Positions 48,016-60,800 of a stretch of 64,000 bases of DNA are shown in pieces. The translations under genes and the position numbers were made by a program. The first letter of the stretch is position 1. Every line of letters begins with the position of its first letter. The notes beneath the pieces are model-generated. The model saw only the letters and a program-made list of their open reading frames with translations. It made no database searches and had not been told where the DNA came from. This stretch comes from Colius striatus (taxonomy: Eukaryota; Chordata; Aves; Coliiformes; Coliidae), in assembly GCF_028858725.1 (NCBI RefSeq), contig NC_084776.1:3038001-3102000 (forward strand), in the 5' to 3' direction.

Positions 48016-48498
48016 ACAAAAAGTAAACAGGCTTTTCAACTCTTCGCATTCAAAAAAAAAAAGGGGGGGGGGGGGAAGAAAGGGAGAGGGAGGAAAGGCA
48101 AGACAGGGGGAGCGCGGCTCTATCGCAGCCCCACCGCGACCACCGGACCCGCTCCGCTCAACTCCCGCCGCACTTTGAGCGGGGCCGGGGGTGCAGCGGG
48201 ACCACCCTCCCCCGCGGCAGCTCACGGCAGCACCGGGTGTCCCTGCCCCGGCATCTGGTTTCCATTTCGCACCCCCCCCCCAAACCCCCTCTCCCCCACT
48301 CCCGCGCGCACGTTGCGCACCCCAGCAGTACCGGGGGCGGCCGGTCCCGCGTGTCCGTTCCCCCCGCCCCGAAAACAATACCGAGGCACTTCTCTGCAGA
48401 AAACAGATGCTGGAGCACACATATCCCCCTTTCCAAAAAATCCATCCCCAAAATCATCCGGGGGGGGGGGGGGGGTGATTAAGGCGCGGCCGCCGTAC

Positions 48499-48620
48499 CT
48501 GGGCATCCCGGGCCGGGCCCCCCGCCGCCCCCCCGGAGCCGGGAGCCACCGAACCCGTCTCTGGAACGGGGAAAAATCAATGGAAAGGAGCAGCGGGGAG
48601 GTGGGAGCAGCCCCAAGCGC
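48499..48620 (-). other. Possible alternative AXIN2 first exon (donor at 48499)
   Basis: The minus strand shows GCCCAG followed by gtacgg at 48498, a plausible donor inside the CpG island between inferred exon 1 and exon 2. Mammalian AXIN2 uses several alternative first exons. The upstream edge cannot be set from sequence. Confidence 0.2.
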
Positions 48621-49054
48621 AGGCAGCCGGGCTTCCCGGCGCTGGCCTGGCGTGCAAAATCATCATCATAATAAATAATAATAATAAAAACCTGCTCCAG
48701 CAATGGCGACGGGCTGGGAGGAGAGAGGTCGGAGCCGGAGCTGGGGGGGAGAGGAAAGGGGGGCGGGTGGGAGGGAGGTAGAGAAAAAGTCCGGAGCGAC
48801 TTAGATCCTCTGAGCTCCGTGCAACAGCCGAGCCCCGGCCGCGCCCGCGGAAGTCCCGCGCCCGCGCAGCGCGGGCACCGCACGGCGCGCACACCGCCGA
48901 AACGGGAGAAAATGTTTAACAAAATGGAAAAAGAAATCACAAAAATCTTTAAAAATTGAAGAAAAAAAAAAAACAACACCCCGAGGCGATCCGCCTGCAG
49001 GAGAAGCCGCGCGGCCGGGAGCGCGGCCCGCTGCCCCCCGAAGTTGCCACTCAC

Positions 49055-49275
49055 CGCGGAGCTGGAGCTCGCTGCGCGCCCGCGGCCCCGCCGCTCTGCG
49101 CCGCCGGCAGCGCGCAGGATGGCCCCGCTCCCCCCGAGCCCCTCGCTGTCCTTCCTCCTCCTCCTCCTCCTCTCCTCCCCGGCGGTGCAACCGCATCGGA
49201 GAGCATCGGGAAGGGGGGGGAGCGAGGGTCGGGGGGGGAGAGGTGGGGGGCTGCGAGGGAAGGAGCCCACTGCGA
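49055..49275 (-). other. AXIN2: Inferred non-coding AXIN2 exon 1
   Basis: A strong minus-strand donor (CCGCG then gtgagtgg) ends at 49055 in the CpG island and pairs with the exon 2 acceptor at 47920, giving a 1.13-kb intron 1. An AT-rich TATA-like tract at 49304-49334 would place a start site near 49275. AXIN2 in mammals has alternative non-coding first exons, which fits. The left edge is well supported; the right edge is a guess. Confidence 0.45.
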
Positions 49276-49303
49276 TCCGCGCCTGCCTCCTCTCCCTCCC
49301 CTG

Positions 49304-49334
49304 CTTATTTATTTTATTTATTTTAAATACAAAA
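49304..49334 (-). promoter_or_regulatory. AT-rich TATA-like tract in the promoter island
   Basis: About 30 bases of A/T (TTTAAAATAAATAAAATAAA on the minus strand) interrupt otherwise CG-rich sequence, 250 bases above the exon 1 donor. This spacing suits a core-promoter element, but this is inference. Confidence 0.4.
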
Positions 49335-49436
49335 GCGCTGGTCCCTCCCCCGCCTCCTCCCCCTCCCTCCCGCCTCCCCCCGCCCCTCCCCGCCCCCCCC
49401 CCGCGCCCCCGGGCTCTCCCCGCCAGCGCTGCGCGC

Positions 49437-49443
49437 ATCAAAG
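49437..49443 (-). promoter_or_regulatory. TCF/LEF site CTTTGAT, proximal promoter
   Basis: The plus strand reads ATCAAAG (minus CTTTGAT), a perfect TCF/LEF core about 160 bases upstream of the inferred start site. Axin2 promoters are known to carry several such sites that make the gene a direct Wnt target. Confidence 0.6.
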
Positions 49444-49842
49444 CGGAGGCCGGCGGAGCGGTCCTGCAAGGGCGGTAGCGCGGGCTCCGCGCCGCCTGCC
49501 GCTCCAAAGCACGACACGAAACCACCCCCGAAAAAAGGCAGAAAAGGCAGGCACAACGTTAAAACGATTTAAAAACCAATGCAGAAGGAGCCGCGAGGGG
49601 AGCCAAACGCCAGCCTCGGCCGGGCCTCCCGCCTCCCCCCCGGCATCCCCGGTGCGAGGCGTGCGCGGGGGGAGCCGCTGCCCGCGGGGAAACGGCGGCC
49701 GTTTCACAATTCCCGAGGAAAACAACATCGTTCTGTTTCGGGAAGGAAGAGGCAGGGGGAAGCGGAATCGATTAGGGGTTTTTTTCGCCCCTTCCCCTTT
49801 TCTGCCGGCATCCCGGAGCGGCTACAGAGTTGCCAGGACCTT

Positions 49843-49849
49843 ATCAAAG
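49843..49849 (-). promoter_or_regulatory. TCF/LEF site CTTTGAT, upstream promoter
   Basis: Plus-strand ATCAAAG in the context ccttATCAAAGGGAAGCG, about 570 bases upstream of the inferred start. It is a perfect WWCAAAG core in the CpG island. Confidence 0.6.
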
Positions 49850-50059
49850 GGAAGCGATCGGCAGCCGCCGCTCCACCGCCCCCCGCGCCGCCGCCGCCGC
49901 CTTAAAGGGACAGCGCACGCTGCCGCCCCGCTCCGCGCCCGCGCAGCCTTCCGCGGGCAGCCCCGCCGCGCTCGCTGCCTCTTCCCCTGCGCCCCCCGGC
50001 GCAGCACCGCGGGGCGGAAGGTTTATACTTTTCAAGCCTTAAAAACTTGGCGAAAAGTT

Positions 50060-53000
50060 TTCACCTCGGGGAGATAAATGGGGCAGGTCCCCATCTATAT
50101 CTATCTATTTTTAATAAATAATCCGAAGGCGTGTTTTCGCTCTGCATACTAATTCCACAATATCTGAGAGAGAACTGGCACAACAGCAAAACTCTGTCTG
50201 CAGTTGTGTTCACATCTTCCCCCCCCCCCATCTGTTAAATATTAAACAGACATGGAATGGAGTTTTTTTTAACTTCATACAAAAGGTTTTAATTAGGGAT
50301 TGGCCCCCAAACCTGTCCTCCACATCCAAGGCACCTCCTGCACTCCTCCCTGTCCTGTTCCAAGGCTGGATGAGGGGTCTCGGTGGTTGCCTCAATGCCA
50401 CAGGAGCCCACCGTGGCCCCAGCCAGCAGAACTCTGCCTGGGGTCTGCCCTCCACCTTATCCTCATTGCCCACCCAGCTCTGCAGCTCCATTTCCCTCTT
50501 CCTGGAGTGCAGCAAACGTTGCCAGAGCTTTATGTGCAGGCACAGAACACAAAACTGAGTGGCAGAGCAGGATGGAGTGTAAGGGCACAGTCAGTCGAGC
50601 TTTTGAAGTCAAACTCTGCTTTAATCATAATTATCATTACTAATTCCTAGACTGCAAGTCCTTCTGGAGGCCCCACGTGGATTCTTTCTACCATAACCCT
50701 GAGCAACGACTTTGGGATCAAACCCCACACTTGAAAATGCTTCTGCACATAAGCAGAAGACCCCATGTGCTAGTCTCATGCCTCTGGGCAGGAGACTCCT
50801 GTCTCCCTGCACCCAAGCTTGCAGCTGCTCTCAACATCCCATGATTCCTCTTTTCCTAGGGAAAAGCTTTGGAAAATGAGCCCACTTGCCCTCAATGGCT
50901 GGGCCTGCTGCATGTGTGCACATGGGGCCAGGGATGGCAGCTGGGGAGGGCAATGCAGGTGGCAATGGATCCAGCAGTTTCTGGTGTGCCTGAACATCAT
51001 TTATAGCATTTCCTGAGAAATACAGCAGAAAAACTCAGCCCATCATTAGAACAGCTCTTCTCACCCTGCCCACTCCCAATGTAGGCACATCCCTATCCTG
51101 TCCCTCCAGCTCACATCTGGCAGAGAGGCCAGAGCTTCCCAAGCCAACCAGCAAAAATACCCACAGCCCCAAGAAATGGAGGTGAGACAGACATAGCTAC
51201 CACTGCCAAACTTCATCCTGAGCAGCCTCACCCAGCTGCCTCCTGCCCATGGGATTCCAGCAGCAGGGAAACCCCAACTCTGGTTTCAGAGGCTTAACGT
51301 GATCCTAAATCACCATCCTCATCCACCATCTCTACCAAGATGACAAGCAAAACACCAGAGGCCACGTGTTGTGGCTCTGGACGTGGCATCCTCTTGAAGC
51401 TGCCATGTCCTCAGCTCTGGGATGGCTGAATCCATCTGAGAGGGTGGCAGCAAGGAGCTGAGCACACATATTGCTGGGTGCCTGAGCTGAGCAACCTGGG
51501 CTAATAATATGAAATAACATGTGGGTGAATCTGTTGTTGCTGCCTAATTACACATTTTTCAGGCCTGGGAATGGCTACCATTAGTCACAGAAGGCAAACT
51601 TTCAGCCAAACCCACAAGGTGAGCAGTAAAAGCCATTTCTAGCTACAACAAGCAGTAATGGATTGTTAGAATTACTAATATTTCACTCCTGATAATGCCA
51701 AGTCCCAATGTGCCACTATGCCAGATGCCACAGAGCCATACCAAATGATCCTTGCCTGTATCCCCTGGGCCCCTTGTGATGGTGAACCCCTCCAGCCCAG
51801 GACCTCCCAGCCACCAGCAACTGATTGATCACCTCCTGCTACTTACATCTTGAACTGCCTTTGAAATGATGTTGGCATAAAAAGCTCCCTGAGACCCATT
51901 TACTGCTACAGCAGAGAAAATTAAGCCATTATAACAGAGGCTGAAAACCTTGGAATTTTCCACTTTGGATGAAAATCTCATTAAGTACCATTTATTACCT
52001 TTCATAAAAAATGTCCTTTAACCAAGTAGTTTCCCCCCAGTCCCCTTGTGCACTAACACAGCCTTGTACCAAGCAGGTACTTGATTTACTGCATTATTTG
52101 CGATGGCACGTTGGTAAGCCCACCCAAAGCCCCATCCAGCCCACCAGCCATTTCCTGACAGCCACCAAAAAGGGATGTTTTGGGAACAAATATGAGAGGA
52201 GGGCAACCCCCTGGGGATGTGGCTTTGTGTGGAAGTGCCCATGGAGCAGTTTGTCCTCCCAAAAGCTGCAGTGGCCCTCTTCATCTTCTGCATGTCCAGT
52301 CAGGGAGTCTATTTTCTCCTCCTGCCAACAGAAAAGAGTCACGTCGTGCCTGAGATTTGAAAGTAATCCCATGAACTAGGCAGGCGGTGGCAGGTACAAG
52401 AAGGTCTTCCAGAGTTTTCTTCATCTTTATCAGTTTCTGGAAGTCCTTGTTCGTAGATCTACAGGGAATCTCTGTGTTCAGGTAGCAGCTGCACTCATCA
52501 AGAAAGGAGAGTATCTTTGAATTTCCTTCTGATTTTCCAGGCTAAACCTGAATCTGAATTCCCAGGCTGAGCAGAAGGAAAATTAGCTGTTCCTGTTTGT
52601 TAGCCCTTCTGCATTTTAGATTTAAAAAAACCCCCAAATAATCAGTAAATGTGTAAGAAAATGACTGTGAAAAGCTGCACAAAGTGACACCAGGTAGCCG
52701 TGCTAATGCCCTCACTGCAAAGGCCAGGCACATCCTCTCCTTGCTGCTGCTGCAGGTCGTGTTCACAGGCAGAGCAAAGAAGCTTCAAGTCAGATTTTGG
52801 CACCAAAAAGGAATAATTTTAGATGAAAAGAGTCACTTCACAGTGAAGCTACATAATAAAGAGAAATGAATTTATCCTATTTTTTTTTTGTGAGAGCTTT
52901 TTTAGCACAGGTTAAATAAAAGTAGGAAAGAAAAAAGCAGTGGGAGCCATTAAGGACTGGAGTGCAGGCTTAAGAGCATCACTGACACATGTGCCAGACA

Positions 53001-53514
53001 CACTGGGCTTGCCCTCATGGCACCAATGCATCTGGCTCCATCACTGACTTCTCTGCCCAGAAAGCTGATATTTTGCTTCAAAAGAGATGTCTCCAGGTTG
53101 TTGTCTTCCTGCAGAACACAAGGTCAAATGCCAGGAGTGTTGAGGCTCTGGGGATTACAGTACAGCTGTTCTGTTTGTCGCTGTGTGAGGCCTTCTGGAG
53201 ATGACAGCAGTATGAGGAGCACAAGCAAACAGCCTCAGCAAATACATAAAGAGTACTAACTAAACTTTAGGTCATGCTTTTCATGTCCTACACCAGACAA
53301 ATTCTATACCAGAGGTCAAAGACAATGTCTTTCACCGTGCAGAGGTAGACACCGAGGGCAGGGGATGCATCTTCTTTATGGACAACACCAAAGGTGATGA
53401 AGCCAAGAGATGTCACTCAAACCCAGCCAGGCCAGAGTGCAGTGCTGCTGCCTGACACTGATGATACTGGTGGCCCTCAACAGTGCTTCTTCCCCAAAAC
53501 TGCAGTGACATCAC
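50060..53514. other. Upstream flank of AXIN2, no gene recognised
   Basis: A short TATC-type microsatellite (50093-50108) sits at the edge of the CpG island. The rest is unique intergenic DNA without recognisable exons or transposons. Confidence 0.55.
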
Positions 53515-53925
53515 AAGTCTGACGAGGAGCAGCTGAGGGAACTGGGGTTGTTCAGTCTGAAGAAGAGGCTGAGGGGAGCTGTGATCACTCTCTGCAACTC
53601 CCTGACAGCAGGTTGTAGTGAGGTGGAGGTCAGTTTCTTCTCCCAAGTAATGACTGGTAGGACAAGAAGAAACAGCCTCAAGTTGCCCCAGGGGAGGTTG
53701 AGGCTGGAGCTGAGGCAGAGCTGTTTCCCTGAGAGGGATGTCAGCCCCTGTGCCAGGCTGCCCAGGGAGCTGGGGGGATGCCCAGCCCTGGAGGGATCCC
53801 AAAGCCGTGGAGCTGAGGTGCTGAGGGCCAGGGGTTAGTGGTGGGCTGGGCAGGGTGAGGGGAGGGCTGGGACTGCAGGAGCTTAAAGGTCTTACAACTG
53901 AAATGATATGATTCTATGATCCTCT
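53515..53925 (+). mobile_element. CR1 LINE 3' fragment
   Basis: CR1 blocks in order: gaactggggttgttcagtct, aggctgcccagggagct, gttagtggtgggctgg, and the end atgattctatgat. It is about 4.2 kb upstream of the inferred AXIN2 start. Confidence 0.9.
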
Positions 53926-56900
53926 TCTCTGTGCATACCTCTCACTGCCCCCTCCCTTGGAGACGACAACTCCCTCAAGACTCTTCAGACTCTCCCCTCC
54001 CTAGTCCTGCTCCATCCCTTTGCATCTCTTTCCCTGGTCATGCAAGAGGAGGGTGAGCAGCACTATTTACTCTTTCCACCATGGTGAAATGGCATAGCCA
54101 TAGTCTTGGGGTATAAATCATTTTCCTGACAGGAAGACCCCACTGTGATAAGCACAGCCCAGGCAGGACCTGCACAGGGGCACCACCTAACCCCGAAAGC
54201 AGAGTTAGAGACGGCAACTGACGTCACCTGCTCTGTCACTCGCTCAGCGAGCGCCTGTGCTCTCACTGGTGGTCACGTTGATAACAAGATCAAAGGCTTG
54301 CACATATTTCAACAGAAGTGCTGGGAACAGTCTTGATCAAAATAAGAGGAAGGCCCTGTATACAAGACATGAGAGGCTTGCAACTCACATGTGAACCTTT
54401 GAAGTTATTATTCTTTATATATATATATAAACTAGTTTAACATCATTAGTTTAAGAAGTATAAAACCAACCAGCTGTATAATCTCCCACTATACTGCAAG
54501 CACAGAGTGTTATCCACAGGCAGACACGCTTTTGCAGTGGGGGAGACAAAAAAAAAGCAGCACTGCCAGAGAGACTCAAAAATAAGACAAGAAAACACAC
54601 AATTAGTTTTATGGGATTTGAAGTTCATTTCACAAACCGACATACTTTTGTTACCAAGTATTGCCAGATAAGTCTGATACGTTTTCCCTTCCTATAATCC
54701 TTTTAACATTTCCATTGCCCCCTACAGACTTCTTTCCTTGATGTTTTGTTCAGCTCACTCCCTGCTATCTGCACACGCTTGGCCAGATTTTTTAGACTTA
54801 AAAGGGGCACCGTATCAGCATTAACCGTTCTATGAGAGCTGATAAAACACACATAAGCACTTTGCTATCTATTAACATTTCTGAACTGCTTCCTCCACCT
54901 GCACAGAATAGCAATTGAAAAGAGGATGGGGGCAAAAAAAAGGCAAATGAAGATATTTATGACCAATTTCCCATATTTATGACATTTTTTTCCACTACTC
55001 CTTTCCTCACTATATACAGACAAGACATAATTTCCTTGCTAGCATCTCATTTAAGTAACTGGTAGAAGACCAGGTGTACAGGACCTGTGATGGGCAAGTG
55101 CTTGCCTGGATGTGTGCCTCTGGGTGCAGCCATGCTCTGTACTCCCTGGTGCTATGTACTCTCCAGCTGAGCTCAGGCAACACAGACCCCAAACTTCACC
55201 CTTGAAGGTAGAATTTAAGTCCCGTCGAAAATTTTTGTTCAAATATAGAATTTTTTGATGAAAAATTGAGCACTGCTGTGGCTGCTGAGGATGTATCTGT
55301 GGTGCCATGGCAGAGGCACTGAGTGTGGTCCTTTAGTCAGGACCAGGTGATAACTCAGGGCCACATTCCCCTTGCTCAGTCTCTGCTCATCGTACTGTTG
55401 GTTTGGGATCAGCTTCTTATGGAGTACACTCACAGTCTAAAATGGTTTAAAGTCAAGTTTTCTTTGGGGTTTTCCATGCACTAACCTTGTGAGTGCTTAT
55501 GAAGTGATTTATAGCCTCTTCACCACACAAGCAGACAAACTTCACACAACAACTGATTGTAGGCAGGTGCCCATCACCCTTGGTCCCACTGCTCCTTTCA
55601 GGACTGGTGGCAGTTTGCTAAAAGCAGCAACAGATAATGTGTCCCTGACCACTTGGATCTTTATCTGCCAAAAGGGTTCAGATTTAAGGGCTTCCCTTTC
55701 ACATTGGACATGGTTCAGATCCACTTACACGTGCATTCATCCTGTCTACACTGCGCTCTGCTTCTCCCTTGCCCAGAGAGCACTTGGCAGCAAGAACCTC
55801 ACCCAGCACAGGAGGTTCAGGAAGGCATAGGAGAAACATGGGGAGGTAATGGGAGCATCAGGGCTAGCAAGGCCTGAAGCAGATTCCATCCTATTTTTTC
55901 ATGGAAACAGGAACATTTTTTCCATGCATGCTCAGGGAAGTCCTCCTGCTGCATGCACAGAGTGAGCAGGGTGTGCTGGCACTCCTGGAAGAGAACATGG
56001 CCAGCTTGGTAACAGATCTGACTTGATGGTGCCTTGGCACAACCATGGAGGAAGTGAAATATATGCTGTGTTACTAGCCTGAACTGATGTGATTTGATTC
56101 TGCAATATAATCCTCTTTTTCCCCCCTTTTTCTGGCTGGCTTCTATAGCTGTGTAAAAATGGTTACTTAAAAACTCAACTAAGTATGAAGTGTACTCACT
56201 GCAAATCTCAGCGAGGAAAGGAAATCCAAATGTTTTGAGTTTAACTATTAAACATAGTTTCCAGCTAGTGTGCTCAGAATTTGAAATTAAACAAATGAAA
56301 GAAACATGTTTCAATGGTTTTATGTAGGCAATAATGTCATTAACAGGAAATCAAGAAATTGGGCTTTGCAGCTGCAGCATGAAATTTAACCCTTCCCAGG
56401 CAGTGGGGTGCTTGCTTGGCTGGCACAGCGTAAATTTGGGCCCTACCTGATACTGGGTATCCCAGATGTAGAGCAGGATCCTGAACATCCTGATCACACA
56501 GCCCTTAAAGGATGCTAATAATGGAAAAAGCAGGAGGAGACACAATGGTTATGAGGGAACAGGCTTTCCTGGCTGGTGGAAAACTCTGAGATCACAAAGT
56601 CAAATAAAACACTTCCAGGGGAACAAAAAACCCCAAACCCTTTATGCACAGTTATTTTTAGGTGGACAGTCAAAGCTGAGTACCCTAAAGTTGTACCTGA
56701 AGTCACTGGGATTTGGGGGTACCACATAGATCCAGCTGCCAACATCCAGAAACTTATTTATGACCATGGGGCCAACCTGCTCTCAAGCAAATACCTGATG
56801 GTGCTTGGCAGAGTTTGCCTGGGTGCTGTGGCACTGGCTCCATTGAGCCCTTTCTGCCCAACGAGCACAAAGTGCCACTTTTTGGTACCATTTCAGCTGG

Positions 56901-58212
56901 TATCAGGTTGCACTGCTCCCCCTTCTCCCAGTTTATCTAAAGCTTTTTTGGTAGCAGATCCTATCTTCCTCTGCCAAAGCCCTATTGATTGTGTGAAAAG
57001 GTGTTTTCTACCACTGTGGGAACCTCCATCATAATCCTTTCAAGAAAGGTTAAATAATATTGGCATCTTTGTTTCCCCTTTTCATTAAGTGTAGGGGAAG
57101 CTCAGTAAATGTAAAGCCAGTGTCACTCCAGGCTAGACCCCAAAAATGGCTCTTTGGACATGTTTCATTAAGAGTCATTCATGATTTTTCCTGTCTAGCA
57201 GAAGAGTGGAAGAGACCATCAAAACACTAATCTATTCTCCTTTTGCTAGTTGTGCTTTCTAATACTTTTATAGAAGCCTGGAAATCACTTACCTATTATC
57301 CTTTCTCCCATAAGAAACTGGTGGGACTGGGAACCTCGTTGTATCACTGACAATTGTGGAAAACCAAGGTGCTATCAGACCCCATCCCCACTTCAGTCTC
57401 CAACTACAGTCACTGGAACCATATTCTGGGCTTCTCCCTCTCTTCCTAATGTGTCTCTAACTGAGAAAATCTCCTTGTACCCTGAGAACATATTTCTGGC
57501 CCTTTCACATCACCACTGACAACTACCCTCCTCCTTTTTCATAGCTGTTGCATTTGTCAGGATGGTCATTCCCCATGGTCCTCCCATTTCTCCAAGAGCC
57601 CTTCCAGTTCATGAGGTTGTACAAGAGGTAGCCCATCCCCATGAAGGTCCTCTGGAGACTGAAGCTGTTCCTATCTTGCTAATATTAGACTGGAAGAAGT
57701 CAGCATATTCTCTCCCAGGTGTTCCATGTCCCCCACTAAGGTCTTCTAATCAGACATGCAGATCAGCTCATTAGTGATGATGCAGCAGGAGCCCCTGGTA
57801 GGGAACAGTGACCATGGCAGGAAGCACTGAGGCAAGCAACAGGTTGCTGTCACCTCCTAAGTCCCAGCTGCTTCTTCCTGAGAGGAGTTGGTCTTGTAAC
57901 AGGAACATTTCTACCTGGGGGAAGCTCTAAAAACTCCTAGAAAGCAGGAAAAGCAGAAACCCTCCCGTGGCTAATGTAGGGTCAAGTTGTGAGAGCTACA
58001 GGACTAGGCTGCTGCAGTACTTCAAATCTATAAACAATACTGGTTCTGAGGAATCTGTTAGTGATGCATTTCTGGGTCTATTTACCTCTGTGTACATAAC
58101 TACCAATAATGTAAGTGGAACCTTTTGCAAGCTGAAAGGTGAGCACTCCATTGTCTTAATCATGCATGAAGGGTTTTGCTTGGAAATGATATTACAGAAA
58201 GAGAGCTTTGCA
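53926..58212. other. Intergenic DNA, no gene recognised
   Basis: Only an AT microsatellite (54416-54429) and AT-rich unique sequence. Open frames at 55817-56314 (minus) and 56576-57034 (plus) have no recognisable domain, no splice support and no unusual composition. Confidence 0.5.
54416..54429. repeat. AT microsatellite
   Basis: About seven AT units. Confidence 0.85.
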
Positions 58213-58490
58213 ATGGTGAGAATCACACAATCCCAGAATGCTGGGGGTGGGAAGGGCCCTGCAGAGCTCCTCCAGCCCCAGCTCCTGCTAAAGCAGGTTC
58301 CCCTCGACCAAGAGGCACAGGAGCATGTCCTGGAGGGTTTGGGAACCTCCTGAGAAGGAGCCTCCACACCCTCCCTGGGCAGCCTGGGCCAAGGCTCCCT
58401 CACCCTTAAAGTAGTTTTTTCTTTTAAGTGGAACTTTCTGTGTTCCAGCTTATTTCCATTTCCTCCAGTCCTGTCACTGGACATTACAAA
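58213..58490 (-). mobile_element. CR1 LINE 3' fragment, minus orientation
   Basis: Reversed CR1 3' region: it starts with atcacacaatcccagaatg and carries ccctccctgggcagcctggg and ttaagtggaactttctgtgt. The 3' end of the element is at the left. Confidence 0.9.
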
Positions 58491-60439
58491 ACACAAGGAT
58501 GTGTGAGGATAACTGTGATCCCCATTCACCTGCCTGGGTGGTGAAATCAAACAAGAGCACTGCCATGACTATGTCCCCCCTGCTGAGGTGAGTTGGGGAT
58601 AGTGTGGCTCTCAGAACAATGGGGCAGCTCCTGCTCCCTGCTGCTGGTTGGATGCCCATCACTGGGATGGCATGGCATGTCTGGCAGCTCCAGTGGGCAG
58701 AGGCAGATACAAACTGGCAGCAGAGGCAGTGATATCTGAGCACGTTTTGTACAGATCCAGGTCTGCAAGTCAGGGCTTGCCTTGGGCATTTGTAACGTAT
58801 GTTTTAGCACTGAGTCCCATTTACCCACCCCGTCTGTGCAACTGATAATAGACTCATTAAAAGCACAACAGAAGTGCTGAAATAGCTGCTTATTATTCTA
58901 GCCAGAACTTTAGATAATAACATCAATTCCATAGATTTAACCAACATACCATTGTTCTTTCATTACATCTAACAGAGAGAACAGCTTCTATTAAATTGAT
59001 TTTGGTTCACAAAGAGTGTAACATCAGTGCAGGCCAAAAATGAAGTTATTTAATACGCTTAAAAGCATGCAGTGTGCACAAGCTTATACATGCTCACATC
59101 TGCTATTGAAGTGAACATAGATAATGAGCCTCTTATGTGATACACCTGACACCAGACAACACTGGAAATGTTGATCCCTGGTGCTGGCTGCAGGGAAAAT
59201 GACAAAAACCTGTGGGCCAGATACCTGGGGTTAATCAGCATCGAACCCTGGCTGCCTTCAGCAGTCTTAATAAAGCCACAGTGCTTCAGAGACACTAAAC
59301 TTGGGGCTAGCTCTGTGTTTCCAAGCTGGAGCAGTGGGAGTTTTGTGCTAGAGTGGGTTGTCATGGGGGGGACATTGCACCAGCCCCCTTCAGCAGCAGA
59401 CACACTGTTCAATACCCTGGACTCAAACCCAGCCCTGAAGTGCATTGCAAAAACAATAAGTAACGTGCCTAAGAGTTCTCTCTGCTGTTACACTGCTGTG
59501 AATGAGGAAATGTTTACACCATCAAACCTTCTGTACACCACTATAAACCAGTAAGAAAACAGAAAATCAAGTGATTTTTCTATTCTTGATGACTTCAGGG
59601 AGGCTGGAGCAGCTGGGGAGGTTCTCCCTGGCCACCTCAAGGTGCACAGAGCCTGGGCACCCGCCTGAAGTGGCAGCTGCCCTTCTGCAGAGGGGAACCA
59701 GGATGTATTTTTTGGCAGCTGGGACACCCCATTTCCTTGGGCCACCCCCTTCATTGTGAATGCTTCGTGCATGAGCTCAGGGAAATCACCCAGTTAAAAA
59801 TAACCCTCCCCTGCACAGAAAAACCCACCCCAAACAGACAAAGGAAAAGGCTATTTATACTCTGGAGCAACTCCTGGGGCTGTTTCAGCCTGTGGCCACA
59901 GGAATGGCTGCAGAGGAGCCCCATGGCAAATGGGGCTGGGGTGACAGGGGGGATGAGACCCACTGAGCTGTAAAACACCTTGACATCCACAGAGGACTTT
60001 TCTTCCTGTAACTACCAGGGGTTGGAGATAGGAAGGCTCTTGTGTACTTCAGTGATCTTACTTTTAGTTCATGTTTTTAAGTGTGTTTTCCACATTTCTC
60101 CCAGCTCAGTCAGGGCTGTTCCTCTATGTGATGTTTGTACTTTCCTGGGTTTAAAATGCCTCATCCACAGGCAACAAAAGGGCCATCTCCAAATGCCCCA
60201 AAAGAAAAACACATGATTAGCCAAACAGTCTGATAAAACTCAGGGAGAATTATCCACCCACCTCCACAGACAAGTTTAAATATGGAATAATACAGATACA
60301 TTTCTCCCTTTTTTTGCACGTTGTTTTCTGTTTTGACTTCTTTGGGATCATTCAAAGGGAGGTTCAGGCTTTGATCTTTTCTATTGGCAATATTTTTTTC
60401 ATCTAGGTTTTTATAGTTTGAGAAGAGATGTTACATGCT

Positions 60440-60800
60440 TGCAACAGAGACTATCGATATGATGTGGGTCTGAACAAAAAACCTGGTGTCAGGTTCTCCA
60501 TTTGGAGTGTTACTTCAAGCTTTGAAGTTTGTAATGATTCAAAAGCATCTAGAGCTGCTACAAATGTTAATAAAATTAAAGCCATCTGAAAGTGAGGCTT
60601 GCATGTGCCTTTGAAAGTAGGTCTGTGATCAGTTATTACCCTCAATTACCTTGTTGTCCACTCTTTTAGCTCGAGGTTAAACTCTTAACACTTTGCTTTG
60701 AAGTGGTTATCCTTTTATCTATGACCGGACTAAGGAATTTAAGGGCAATAATCAATGAGAGCTTCATAAGAATAAAGGGGAGACAAGGCAAGGAAAATAG
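60440..60800. promoter_or_regulatory. Candidate distal Wnt-responsive element, three CTTTGAA motifs
   Basis: Perfect CTTTGAA 7-mers at 60520-60526, 60609-60615 and 60696-60702, all in one orientation, in AT-rich repeat-free DNA about 11 kb upstream of the AXIN2 start. Function is inference. Confidence 0.3.

Larger units (their letters stand above)
47921..49054 (-). other. AXIN2: AXIN2 intron 1 (inferred)
   Basis: GC-rich intron inside the CpG island. It holds G runs at 48063-48075 (13 G) and 48460-48475 (16 G), C-runs near 48270, a TAA/CAT-type microsatellite at 48660-48688 and one TCF site. The homopolymers are likely sites of sequencing or assembly error. Confidence 0.5.
47560..50050. promoter_or_regulatory. 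AXIN2: AXIN2 CpG-island promoter
   Basis: GC-rich, CpG-dense DNA runs from the 5' part of exon 2 to about 50045, ending abruptly in AT-rich sequence. It contains GC-box-like runs, G/C homopolymers, a TATA-like tract at 49304-49334 and perfect TCF/LEF 7-mers. It is the only strong, large island in the window and lies at the 5' end of the gene. Confidence 0.9.

Noticed and set aside
48479-49525. A 348-residue minus-strand open frame in the CpG island
   Set aside because: Low-complexity Arg/Gly/Pro/Ser composition from CG-rich DNA, spanning the inferred AXIN2 exon 1 and intron 1. Long open frames are expected in such sequence.
48956-50077. A 373-residue plus-strand open frame in the CpG island
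   Set aside because: Same reason: Pro/Ala/Arg-rich chance frame, antisense to AXIN2, no recognisable domain.
55817-56314. A 165-residue minus-strand open frame
   Set aside because: No recognisable domain, AT-rich composition, no splice or promoter context. Treated as chance.
57996-58550. A 184-residue minus-strand open frame
   Set aside because: It overlaps a CR1 3' region, which is non-coding; not a gene.
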